Part shown: positions 8,692 through 16,164 of the stretch, piece by piece | Layout of the letters: each line of letters starts with the position of its first letter | How positions within the stretch are numbered: position 1 is the first letter of the stretch | DNA from: Imhoffiella purpurea | Lineage (GTDB): Bacteria; Pseudomonadota; Gammaproteobacteria; Chromatiales; Chromatiaceae | Assembly (NCBI RefSeq): GCF_000585215.1 | Contig: NZ_AONC01000009.1 | Span: 62,001-126,000, forward strand | Length of the DNA: 64,000 nucleotides | Direction: 5' to 3' | Made by a program: the position numbers and the translations under genes | Notes under the pieces: generated by a model | What the model was told of the DNA's origin: nothing | The model's database searches: none | Seen by the model: the letters and a program-made list of their open reading frames with translations, nothing else

Positions 8692-10317
8692 ATGACGGTC
8701 TTGAATACTGGTGTAACGAATTCGGCGAGGCGTGTCTGCGCCGCGCTCTTGGTCTCGGTCGTCGGCTCGGCGCAGGTCGCCGCCGAAGAGATCACCGAGG
8801 AACGGATCGCCACTGCGATCCAGGAACTGGACCGCGAGGCCCCCGATCTGCTGAGCCGTTCCGGTGTGCCCGGCATGGCGATCGCCGTGGTCTCCGGCGA
8901 TCGGGTGCTCTACCAGCGGGGCTTCGGCGTCCGTGCCCTGGGCGGGGGCGAGCCCGTCGATACCGAGACGGTCTTCCAGCTCGCCTCCGTCTCGAAGCCG
9001 CTTGCGGCCACCGTCGTCGCCGGTCTCGTCGGGGACGGCCTGATCGCCTGGGAGACCCCGGTCTTCCGTTTCCTTCCGAGCTTCGTCCTCTCCGACCCCT
9101 GGGTCACCCGGTCCGTGACCCTGGCCGATCTGCTCTCGCATCGCAGCGGACTGCCCGATCACGCCGGGGATCTGCTGGAGGACCTGGGATTCGGCCGGGA
9201 AGAGATCCTGGCGCGTCTGAGGTGCGCGCCCCTATCGCCGTTCCGCATCACCAACGCCTACACCAATTTCGGTTTCACCGCCGCCGCCCTGGCCGGCGCC
9301 TCGGCCGCCGGAATGGAGTGGGCCGATGTCGCCGATCGACGGCTCTTCGCCCCGCTCGGCATGGACCGCAGCAGTTTCCGTTACGCGGACTATCTGGCTC
9401 GGACCAACCGTACCCTCGCCCATGCCTATGTCGACGGGGTCTATCAGCCGCTCTACGAGCGCGATGCCGACGCCCAGGCTCCGGCCGGCGGGGCGAGCGC
9501 CAGTGTGAGCGATCTGGCGAAGTGGGCGCAGCTCGTGCTGGACGAGGGCCGCTATGCCGGGGAACCGGTGATCCAGTCGGAGGCGCTTCTGCAGACGCAG
9601 CTGCCCCAGTCGATCAGCGATCCGGCGCCTACCGCGGACGGTCGATCAGGATTCTACGGACTGGGTTGGAACGTCGGCTACGACGACTCGGGCCGCACCA
9701 AGCTCAGTCATTCCGGTGCCTTCATGCTCGGCGTCGCCACCAGCGTCACCCTCTATCCGGGACTCGATCTCGGTATCCTGGTCCTGACCAACGGCGCACC
9801 CTACGGGCTGGCCGAGGCCACGTCGCAGATCTTCTTCGACCTGGTACTGGAAGGGGAGGTGCGGAACGACTGGCTGAGTCTCTACTTCGAGCGCTTCTCC
9901 GAGCTCTGGGCCCACGAGGGCGACTTCATGCGGGACTATCGCTCGCCGCCCGCGAGTCCCGAGCCCCCGCTGGCGCAATCCGCCTATGTGGGCATCTATG
10001 AGAGTCCCTACTACGGCCCGCTGACGGTCGCCTCCGGGGCCGCGGGGCTGCAGATCACCCTGGGGCCGCAGGCCATGACCTTTCCCCTGGCTCACTGGGA
10101 CGGCGATCTCTTCGTGTTCGAGACGACCGGAGAGAACGCCCTCGGCCTCAGCGGCGCCGAGTTCGTGGTCGGCCCGAGCGGAAGCGCCGACAGTCTGATC
10201 CTGGAACGCTACAACCAGGCCGGGCTGGGGACCTTCACGCGGATCTCCGAGCTGCCGCCCTGTCCGTCCTGGTGTGCATGCGTCGGGTCGGATCGCGTCT
10301 CGTGGGGCTGTCGGTAA
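8692..10317 (+). CDS. Exported serine beta-lactamase-like hydrolase with C-terminal DUF3471-like domain
   Basis: 541 residues. A signal peptide (about residues 1-31, ending VAA) is followed by a class C beta-lactamase/penicillin-binding-protein fold. Visible motifs: S99-V-S-K102 (nucleophile and base), Y190-T-N192, and the third motif HSG in 'LSHSGAFMLG'. A beta-rich C-terminal domain from about residue 430 (AYVGIYESPYYGPLTV...) resembles the DUF3471 appendage of many such esterases/peptidases. Members cleave D-amino-acid peptides, esters or beta-lactams; the substrate cannot be told from sequence. The start at 8692 has a good ribosome site; an in-frame ATG at 8644 is less likely. Confidence 0.88.
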   Translation: MTVLNTGVTNSARRVCAALLVSVVGSAQVAAEEITEERIATAIQELDREAPDLLSRSGVPGMAIAVVSGDRVLYQRGFGVRALGGGEPVDTETVFQLASVSKPLAATVVAGLVGDGLIAWETPVFRFLPSFVLSDPWVTRSVTLADLLSHRSGLPDHAGDLLEDLGFGREEILARLRCAPLSPFRITNAYTNFGFTAAALAGASAAGMEWADVADRRLFAPLGMDRSSFRYADYLARTNRTLAHAYVDGVYQPLYERDADAQAPAGGASASVSDLAKWAQLVLDEGRYAGEPVIQSEALLQTQLPQSISDPAPTADGRSGFYGLGWNVGYDDSGRTKLSHSGAFMLGVATSVTLYPGLDLGILVLTNGAPYGLAEATSQIFFDLVLEGEVRNDWLSLYFERFSELWAHEGDFMRDYRSPPASPEPPLAQSAYVGIYESPYYGPLTVASGAAGLQITLGPQAMTFPLAHWDGDLFVFETTGENALGLSGAEFVVGPSGSADSLILERYNQAGLGTFTRISELPPCPSWCACVGSDRVSWGCR

Positions 10318-10661
10318 TCGACCGACGGGCGTGTGAGTATCCGTATCTCACCGGGTCGGAATCCCCGGGGGGCTCCCGCTGAAAGCATCGCAATCCGACT
10401 CTGCCGCATGAGCGGACACCCGCCTCTTGCGGGGCAATGACTCTTGAGTCCCATGAGCGGGCATACGCATGCCTCAATTCAGCGTCCCCTCTAAACCGCA
10501 CTGCGGTCATTGACGCTCCTCAGAATCGGCGGCTCGCTAATGCATAAAGACAGAGGTCAATTTCGCGGCTTCCGCGAACGAGTGTTTCGCCCGCAGCGGC
10601 GACGATACCGCCTGCGTCGGGTGCGATGGACAGATCTACTCCTTGGGAGTACATTGCTCGG
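10318..10661. other. Intergenic region upstream of higBA
   Basis: 344 bases without a supported gene. It ends in the higBA regulatory site. Base composition is less GC-skewed by codon position than in the flanking genes. No terminator with a T run is evident after the hydrolase gene. Confidence 0.5.
10637..10651. promoter_or_regulatory. Candidate HigA operator upstream of higB
   Basis: A perfect inverted repeat TACTCC-TTG-GGAGTA ends 10 bases before the higB start at 10662. XRE-family antitoxins usually bind short palindromes over their own promoter; position and symmetry fit that role. The right arm (GGAG) is also the only ribosome-site-like sequence near higB, so binding or mRNA pairing here could affect both transcription and translation. 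Confidence 0.45.
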
Positions 10662-10973
10662 ATGCTGACCGTGATTGAAACCCCGTTGTTTCAGAAGCAA
10701 TGGCCTCTGTACTGGACGGAGGACGAACGGGGCAGCTTCGCCGCCTACATCGCCGATAACCCCGGTGCTGGAGATGTGATTCCCGAGTCAGGAGGATTGC
10801 GCAAAGTCCGCTGGCGGTGGTCTGGATCGGGTAAATCCGGTGGTGTCAGGGCCATCTATTACACGTGCACCGCTGCAGGCGAGCTGATTCTTCTGACGCT
10901 TTACGCCAAGTCGAAGACAGACAACCTCACTGGACAGAAACTGCAGGAGATACGCCGTGCCCTCGAAAGTTGA
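10662..10973 (+). CDS. higB: HigB/RelE-family mRNA interferase toxin
   Basis: 103 residues starting MLTVIETPLF. The pattern 'GGLRKVRWRWSGSGKSGGVR' then 'IYYTCTAAGELILLTLYAK' is that of RelE/HigB2-type ribosome-dependent endoribonucleases, which cut mRNA on the ribosome. The gene overlaps the antitoxin gene by 17 bp in the toxin-first order typical of higBA. An in-frame ATG at 10626 was rejected because the residues it adds are not family-like and it would read through the operator palindrome. Confidence 0.88.
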   Translation: MLTVIETPLFQKQWPLYWTEDERGSFAAYIADNPGAGDVIPESGGLRKVRWRWSGSGKSGGVRAIYYTCTAAGELILLTLYAKSKTDNLTGQKLQEIRRALES

Positions 10974-11292
10974 ACCATTGACGGAAAGCGAGATCGAGGT
11001 TTATGAAGCCAACCGTGATCTCGCGGCGGATCTACTCCAGGCGGTTCGAGAGATGAAGGCTGGGGAAGGACGCGTGGTATGGCCGTCAGCCCTGGCCGCA
11101 AGACAGGAAGTGGGACTGTCTCAGGCCCAGTTTGCAGAGTTGCTCGGCGTGTCCGTTCGCACCCTGCAAGGCTGGGAGCAGGGTCGCAAACAGCCCAGCG
11201 GTGCTGCGCGGACATTGCTCGCTATTGCAAGGCGAAATCCTAAGATCCTTCGAGACGTGGCAGAAGACCTCCGCTCGGGTGGTTCACGATGA
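10957..11292 (+). CDS. higA: HigA-family antitoxin, XRE-type helix-turn-helix
   Basis: 111 residues from a GTG start preceded by CAGGAGA. An N-terminal acidic helix is followed by a helix-turn-helix 'LSQAQFAELLGVSVRTLQGWEQGRKQPSG' (about residues 54-82). It should neutralise HigB and repress the operon through its DNA-binding domain. It overlaps higB, so the two are co-translated. This pair begins an otherwise degenerate stretch that runs to the tRNA-Leu, which suggests an acquired or eroding accessory segment. Confidence 0.9.
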   Translation: MPSKVEPLTESEIEVYEANRDLAADLLQAVREMKAGEGRVVWPSALAARQEVGLSQAQFAELLGVSVRTLQGWEQGRKQPSGAARTLLAIARRNPKILRDVAEDLRSGGSR

Positions 11293-11778
11293 GCAGGAAA
11301 ATCGCCCCTCGATATCAAGTGTCTGCCTGAGGGCCGTGATCAAGCCCAATCGCTCGCCGGATCAGTAGCGCATCTCGATGAGTCACCTCCAGAGTTTCGT
11401 CGTGATCTAAGACCAATGCCGCTTGAGACTTCGCACCTCAACTGTGGGGATCTGCGCCCGCTTCGCTTACGTTACCTCGGCGGCCGATCTGGGGCAGGAT
11501 TCGGACATTCCGATGCCAGGTTGCGCTGACAGCAATCCGCGTATAGGCATCGCTCGTACCAATGAGATGAATGTCAGCTTCTGGTGCCCCACGGGCGCAG
11601 ACCGGTCAATGAGCCTCGACTGCTTTTGCTCTGACTCGCTGTTCGATCTCTGACCATGCGCCTTATTCGTCCGGTGAATCGGTGGCGTTGGCGCTACTCC
11701 TGCCGATGATCACGCGGACGACGCCTCCCGCAAGCGGTCAGCCACGCAATCGTCGGCGGATACCTCCGACGGCCTGAA

Positions 11779-12012
11779 TCAGGCGCCTCCCCGATAGAGC
11801 TGGGACGGTTGAGAGTCCGCATAGTGTCGAATCGCCTCTTCGATCGAGATGAAGGGATCGTTCGCGGGCGAAGCCATCGGGAACGGCGCTCCTTGACGGC
11901 GTTCGTCGAGCGGGATCCTCACGCCGGCTCGGACAGGACCGATCGCGGCCACTCGATACCGGCTTGAATAGAGGTTGTCTCGATCATGGTTCGGAGTGGA
12001 ATGACGGATCAT
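11779..12012 (-). CDS. Possible small hypothetical protein
   Basis: 77 residues (MIRHSTPNHDRDNLYSSRYR...). GGAG lies nine bases before the ATG. The last half (ANDPFISIEEAIRHYADSQP) has a protein-like composition, including a plausible amphipathic helix, unlike the shadow frames around it. No family is recognised, and the surrounding DNA is degenerate, so it could be non-coding. Confidence 0.35.
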   Translation of the reverse strand: MIRHSTPNHDRDNLYSSRYRVAAIGPVRAGVRIPLDERRQGAPFPMASPANDPFISIEEAIRHYADSQPSQLYRGGA

Positions 12013-12395
12013 CGGTGGCTGCTCCATGGATGTTGTTTCGTGGAAATCCTCGCCGACTGGCATCGCGGCTTGGGGGCAGCATAGGGCGGGGCGGCTGACC
12101 GAACACTGCATGGGCTTGTCAGCCAACCTTCAGCCAAGTCTCCGCGTATGGACTTCTTCAGCCGTTGCGCCCGACGGCGGTGACCATCTCGCGCGACTGG
12201 ATGTGCGTACACGAGGCGATCGATCTCGGTTGGCGCTAAATCTCCAGGTACACCTAGGATTCGCAACGAAACTGACGATTGGCGGACCGTGACGCACAGC
12301 CGTCGTTCATCTGCCCTTCGCTACTCTGCCAGGCAAGGTCCCGATCCGTCGGGATGTCCGGTGTCACGAACCACTTGCCTGAGGAGCGCAAACCA

Positions 12396-12518
12396 ATGAC
12401 GACAACCACGACGTCGGACTCATCCGCCACTGCAGGAGATTCCGCAACAGCCCCGGAGAGCCGCCGGGTGCGGGTCTGGGATCCGCTGGTCTGCACCTTT
12501 CGATGGAGCGGTGTTTGA
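12396..12518 (+). pseudogene. Truncated 5' remnant of a cytochrome b561-family gene
   Basis: From ATG 12396 (preceded by GAGGAG) the frame reads MTTTTTSDSS..., then 'RRVRVWDPLVCTFRWSGV' and stops. 'VRVWDPLVRxFHW' is the characteristic beginning of diheme cytochrome b561 / Ni-Fe hydrogenase b-type cytochrome subunits, just before the first membrane helix. Here the histidine ligand position reads R and translation ends after 40 residues; no continuation was found in the following bases. I infer a broken gene whose membrane part has been lost. Confidence 0.5.
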
Positions 12519-12775
12519 CGATCACCCTACTCGGCGCATCCCTGCTGTAGGGATTGGTTTCGGCGGGCGCTTTGCGCCTACCATTCTGGCGGGATGGCGA
12601 TGACGAGCACGGATACGAGCGTGACGTGACGACGGCCGATCGGAGCCTTTGGAGAGGGAGGGGAAAAGCGGAAACGGCTACGAGCGACAGGATCGGGCGG
12701 TGACTGGCGCAAGGAATCTTGAGACCAGGCGCCGGGTGAAAAATGGCCTGGAAGTCACGTTCGAGTCACGTAGGC

Positions 12776-12800
12776 AAAAAATAACCGGGGATGGCCCGGT
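12776..12800 (-). terminator. Intrinsic terminator of tRNA-Leu
   Basis: On the minus strand a stem ACCGGG/CCCGGT with a short loop is followed by TATTTTTT, 30 bases after the tRNA 3' end. This is a textbook rho-independent terminator. Confidence 0.8.
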
Positions 12801-12829
12801 CGATATGTTTATAAAGCATTGGTTGTGAA

Positions 12830-12914
<85 letters not shown>

Positions 12915-12984
12915 GAGGTGGGGCATTCTACAGTGGATCGGCGCAAAGGCGTAGTGTCTCCAGTGCTATCCGTCGCGCCGAGCG

Positions 12985-13012
12985 GGGGCCTGTCCCATGT
13001 GGGGCAGGCCCC
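12985..13012 (-). terminator. Stable hairpin downstream of soxL (probable operon end)
   Basis: GGGGCCTGTCCC-ATGT-GGGGCAGGCCCC pairs over 12 bp with one G-T wobble. It follows the soxL stop by about 50 bases. There is no T run, so it may act as an mRNA 3' stabiliser or in Rho-dependent ending rather than as an intrinsic terminator. Confidence 0.5.
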
Positions 13013-13062
13013 GTTCGGTGGGGTGGGGCTCTACCTGCTGAATCTGGTGCTGTGCGGGCCGG

Positions 13063-13734
13063 TCAGGGCGTGACCGTGGTCAGTCCCACGCTCACCCAGT
13101 CCTGCATGCCGCCGCGATACCATTTGAGCTTGTAGGTCGGGTAGCCGATCTCGACCAGGTTGCGGAGGTTGGCGGTCGATTGCGGACACCAGATGCCGTT
13201 GCAGAAGAGCACCAGGGTTTTGGCGTCGCTGAAGTCCCAGGCGCCGGTGTCGGGGTTGCGGTCGGCGCCGAATTCGTCTTCCAGGATGTGATCGAAGGTG
13301 TCGGCCTCGGAGGGCGTCTCGAAGGTGCCGGCGGTGTCGCGGCTGATTTTGTTCCAGGGGACGTTGACCGATCCCGGGATGGTGCCGCGCATGACCCAGT
13401 CTGGCGTGCGCGAGTCGATGACCATGATGTCGGATTCGCCCTGGGCGATCCGTTTCAGGTACCCGAGCACCTCCAGTTCGCCGATGGTCTCCACGCCCTC
13501 GATGGCGACCATCGGCTGGACGCAGAAGGGCGGGCAGCCCCGATCGGTCTTCTGGAAGATCTCGGGCAAGGTGGCATCGCGGTCGTGACCGCGCTGGATG
13601 GTGACCTTGTTGCCGTGGTCGATGACGTCGACGCTCTGGAGCGACGGGGTGATCATGTTGTCGGCGGCGATGGCCGAGAAGGGGGTTGTCAGGCAGGCGA
13701 GCAGCAGTGCGATCGAAGGCGTTGAACTACGCAT
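13063..13734 (-). CDS. soxL: SoxL, periplasmic rhodanese-like sulfurtransferase
   Basis: 223 residues with a signal peptide (ending IAA, about residue 23). The single rhodanese domain has the active-site loop 'LFCNGIWCPQS' with catalytic C178 and a second cysteine C183. A 'CPPFC' pair (C67, C71) precedes the domain, as seen in sox-linked rhodaneses. In A. vinosum the soxBXAKL cluster ends with such a gene; the likely role is sulfur transfer that recycles sulfane sulfur from SoxYZ or SoxXA-bound species. It is the last gene of the leftward sox operon. Confidence 0.88.
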   Translation of the reverse strand: MRSSTPSIALLLACLTTPFSAIAADNMITPSLQSVDVIDHGNKVTIQRGHDRDATLPEIFQKTDRGCPPFCVQPMVAIEGVETIGELEVLGYLKRIAQGESDIMVIDSRTPDWVMRGTIPGSVNVPWNKISRDTAGTFETPSEADTFDHILEDEFGADRNPDTGAWDFSDAKTLVLFCNGIWCPQSTANLRNLVEIGYPTYKLKWYRGGMQDWVSVGLTTVTP

Positions 13735-13803
13735 GATGGAATTCTCCCCAGCGAGATGATGCGACGTGTGTGATCGAAGCGGTGTTCCTGGTCGGGTGGC
13801 CCT

Positions 13804-14364
13804 CTATTCCTGGCGCCAACTGGTCACGTAGGATGGGAAGTCCGCGTCTTTTTCGTGCATTGCCTGGTCGTACCCCAGCTCGCCTTGTCTACGGGCCTTC
13901 TCGGCCAGATCGGTCGCCTCCCGATACTTGCCCGATTTGGCGAGACTCTCCGCTTCGCCGATCATCTTCGCCGTGTCCCGCCATTCGCCGTCGACCGAGG
14001 CGGCCTTCTTGCGCGCCTGCTCGGCGGCCGCGATCGCCCGTTCGGCCTCGCTGGCGGCGGTCTCGTCGGTCTTCGCCGCGCCCGTCGCCTGCTCGTAGGC
14101 GAAGGTGTCCTGCTGCTTGGCCTTGTTGGCGATCTCGCGGGCCTTGGTGAACTGGCGCGAGGGCATGAGCCCCTCGGCCTGCTCGATCATGTTCGCCGTC
14201 TCGTCCGATGCGGCGTTGGCCTCCGCGGCCTTCTCGTGGGCGGCCTTGGCCTCGGCGATGGCCTGCTCGGCGTCGTTGCGATGCGTCGCCCAAGCGCTGG
14301 TCATGGGGACGGCCAGGATGAGCGCGGTCAGGATGGCCGCGACTGAATGCTGTCGGTTCTTCAT
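13804..14364 (-). CDS. soxK: SoxK / SoxAX-binding protein (SAXB) with internal duplication
   Basis: 186 residues: a signal peptide (to about residue 27), then Ala/Glu/Lys-rich helical sequence. SoxK binds SoxAX and stimulates its joining of thiosulfate to SoxY. The protein contains two gapless 62-residue repeats, residues 32-93 and 107-168, each starting AE(Q/R)AIA, each with TA(N/K)MI(E/G)(Q/E)AE in the middle and ending Y(E/D)QA, followed by a short tail 'FPSYVTSWRQE'. Single-unit SoxK proteins are roughly 100 residues, so this one appears to be a tandem duplication. The place between soxA and soxL supports the name. Confidence 0.82.
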   Translation of the reverse strand: MKNRQHSVAAILTALILAVPMTSAWATHRNDAEQAIAEAKAAHEKAAEANAASDETANMIEQAEGLMPSRQFTKAREIANKAKQQDTFAYEQATGAAKTDETAASEAERAIAAAEQARKKAASVDGEWRDTAKMIGEAESLAKSGKYREATDLAEKARRQGELGYDQAMHEKDADFPSYVTSWRQE

Positions 14365-14448
14365 CGAGTTGGATTCCTCTCGTCTCTCGTGATTGGCCTG
14401 CCGTGCCGGGACTCGGCGCCCCGCTCGGCCGGGGTCTGGGGGCTGCGG

Positions 14449-15291
14449 CTATTTGCGCGCCCCCGGTCCGTTGAGTTCGAGGCCGTTGTTCATGTAGGTG
14501 AGAAAATATTCGAGATTGCGGTATTCCTCGCTCTGCGGCTTGAAGGGCTTGGCGCGGACCTGTTTGTTGCAGCCGGAGAAGCGGCGGTGCAGGGTGCCCA
14601 TCTCGCCCCACTTGGAGCGGTAGACCGGGAAATGCGTGGTGTGGCCGTAGGCCGGGCTGAGGATCTCGGTGCGCAGCGTGGTCCCGGAATTGCCCAAGTG
14701 GCAGTGGGCGCAGGAGAAATTGAGCTGGCCGCGGCGGGCGAAGTAGAACTGCTTGCCCGCTTCGTAGGCCGCCAATGCGCGCGGGTCGTCGCCGGGGATC
14801 TCGACGTCGGTGATCTGGCCGCGCGACTCGTAGGCGATGTAGGAGACCAGATCGGCGATCTTGCCCTTGCCATACTTGAGCGGCTCCTCGCCGTTGTCGG
14901 TCCGGCATTCGTTGATGGCCAGCGGGAGGGTGACGACCATGCCGCGGTCGCGGTCCCAGTAGGGATACTTGGCCTCCATGGCCGGGCCGTCCGGGAAGCA
15001 GTCGCTGTAGTGCTTGCCGTTGGCGAACGCGGTCTCCCACATGATCTCGCCGTTGCTGATGGCCGTCTCGTAGGGCGGGAATTCCTCGATCGCCTCCCAG
15101 TTCTCGCGCCCGACCGGGTCGATGGCGTAGGAGCCGTTCTTGAACTCGGTCGTGGGCACGGTGGGGAAGCGGTGCTTGAAATAGTCCTGGAAGTTCTTCT
15201 GATCCTCTTCGGGCGTGGCGGCGTTCGCGGCAGGAATCGCCAGCAGGCAGGCGAGGGCGGTGGCGAGCAGAGGGGCTGGTGCGTGATTCAT
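14449..15291 (-). CDS. soxA: SoxA, sulfur-oxidizing cytochrome c subunit
   Basis: 280 residues, signal peptide ending ANA (about residue 24). There is one CxxCH heme motif 'FSCAHCHLG' near residue 193 and the active-site/heme-ligand cysteine C241 in 'FSGCNKQVRA'. Only the C-terminal heme is present, as in monoheme SoxA of A. vinosum; many other SoxA proteins are diheme. SoxXA catalyses oxidative conjugation of thiosulfate to the SoxY cysteine. It lies 26 bp after soxX and its cytochrome must be matured by the ccm system encoded 10 kb away. Confidence 0.95.
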   Translation of the reverse strand: MNHAPAPLLATALACLLAIPAANAATPEEDQKNFQDYFKHRFPTVPTTEFKNGSYAIDPVGRENWEAIEEFPPYETAISNGEIMWETAFANGKHYSDCFPDGPAMEAKYPYWDRDRGMVVTLPLAINECRTDNGEEPLKYGKGKIADLVSYIAYESRGQITDVEIPGDDPRALAAYEAGKQFYFARRGQLNFSCAHCHLGNSGTTLRTEILSPAYGHTTHFPVYRSKWGEMGTLHRRFSGCNKQVRAKPFKPQSEEYRNLEYFLTYMNNGLELNGPGARK

Positions 15292-15317
15292 GATGTGTTG
15301 CCTCCCGTGACGATGGC

Positions 15318-15698
15318 TCAGAGCGACCAGATGTATTCGACGACGTCGACGAATTCCTTGTGGGTCAGGATCTCGTGCTTGCCGAATGGGGGCATGACCG
15401 CCTCGGGGTTGGCGACGGTCGCGTCCCAGATCTGATTGGCCAGCGCCTGCTTGCTGGGGAAGCGCGTCTGCATGGCGATCAGGACGGGGCCGATCGCGCC
15501 CGGGCTGTCCGAGCCGGCCATCACGTGGCAGGCCACGCAGTTGCCCTTGGCACGGTCGTTGGCGACCACCTTGCCGGCGGTGGCATCGCCATCGAGCTTC
15601 CAGTCGGGCATCTCGGCGAACGCGGCGCTGGTTGTCAGGGCCGCCAGGCCCAGCGGCAGGGCGAGCAAGGCCCGGCGCGGTGAACGAAAGGACGACAT
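15318..15698 (-). CDS. soxX: SoxX, monoheme cytochrome c subunit
   Basis: 126 residues: signal peptide (MSSFRSPRRALLALPLG..., ending AFA near residue 28), heme motif 'CVACH' and the distal methionine in 'AVMPPFGKHEIL'. Partner of SoxA in thiosulfate oxidation. The ATG at 15698 is preceded by GAGGAGAT and begins at the signal peptide; the longer open frame to 16070 runs into the promoter region and is not used. First gene of the leftward soxXAKL operon, divergent from soxB. Confidence 0.94.
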   Translation of the reverse strand: MSSFRSPRRALLALPLGLAALTTSAAFAEMPDWKLDGDATAGKVVANDRAKGNCVACHVMAGSDSPGAIGPVLIAMQTRFPSKQALANQIWDATVANPEAVMPPFGKHEILTHKEFVDVVEYIWSL

Positions 15699-16164
15699 GT
15701 GCGAAATCTCCTCGGCTTTTATGGTTGGTATGGGTCTTAATGGTCGTGTCCGTCGCTCGGCTCCGTTCCTCGACCGATGCGACTCGGGGCGCATGGATGC
15801 CTTCTCATGTGCCCGCTTCCAACGGTATCTGGCCGTCGAGTGAAAGGCGACGGCATCTCCATCGCTCGTGCTTCCTTGATCCTCGGGGTGTCGTCTGATG
15901 CGCACCCTCGTCATTCTTATGGGCCGGCCGCCTGCGGTTGAACGGCGGCCGTTGGGTCTATATCGGCTCGGGATTCGGGCATGTGCAAATGCCCGGATCC
16001 GTCCGTCCACAATGAGGGTGGACATCGGATTCATAAAGAGGGGTGGCTGGTATTCCTGGGTCAAGGCCAAACATAGATGCAGCCGACCCGATTTCGCTCT
16101 CGATGCCGACGCGCATCGGCATGGGGGCCTGGGTTACGCCAATCACGAGGAGGAATGTCTGCCA
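15699..16164. promoter_or_regulatory. Divergent soxX/soxB control region with three inverted repeats
   Basis: 466 bases between the two sox transcription units. Three inverted repeats occur within 99 bases: CGGCCGCC/GGCGGCCG (15925-15951, 11-base loop), CGGGCAT/ATGCCCG (15976-15995, 6-base loop) and GTCCAC/GTGGAC (16005-16023). They lie on the soxB side and could be operators or 5' leader hairpins. No sequence match to a known SoxR site can be claimed. The AGGAGGAATG before soxB supplies its ribosome binding site. Confidence 0.5.

Larger units (their letters stand above)
11293..12829. other. 1.5-kb gene-poor, degenerate stretch between higA and tRNA-Leu
   Basis: No long open frame with protein-like composition crosses this region. 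It holds one possible small gene (11779-12012, minus), a 40-codon remnant of a cytochrome b561-type gene (12396-12518, plus), a weak GTAGG...CCTAC imperfect hairpin at 12547-12581, and the tRNA terminator. It looks like a decayed insertion zone next to a tRNA gene, a common integration target, but no integrase or att-type direct repeat was recognised. Confidence 0.55.

Noticed and set aside
11293-11530. Frame continuing past the higA stop in the same phase to about 11530
   Set aside because: Considered as a read-through or split antitoxin, but higA ends normally for its family and the continuation shows no domain.
12547-12581. Imperfect GTAGG...CCTAC hairpin as a second REP element
   Set aside because: Arms are short and imperfect; unlike the element at 27571 it cannot be supported without a genome-wide count.
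15898-16164. In-frame N-terminal extension of SoxB
   Set aside because: The extension lies in the divergent control region; the Tat signal begins exactly at 16165 after AGGAGG.
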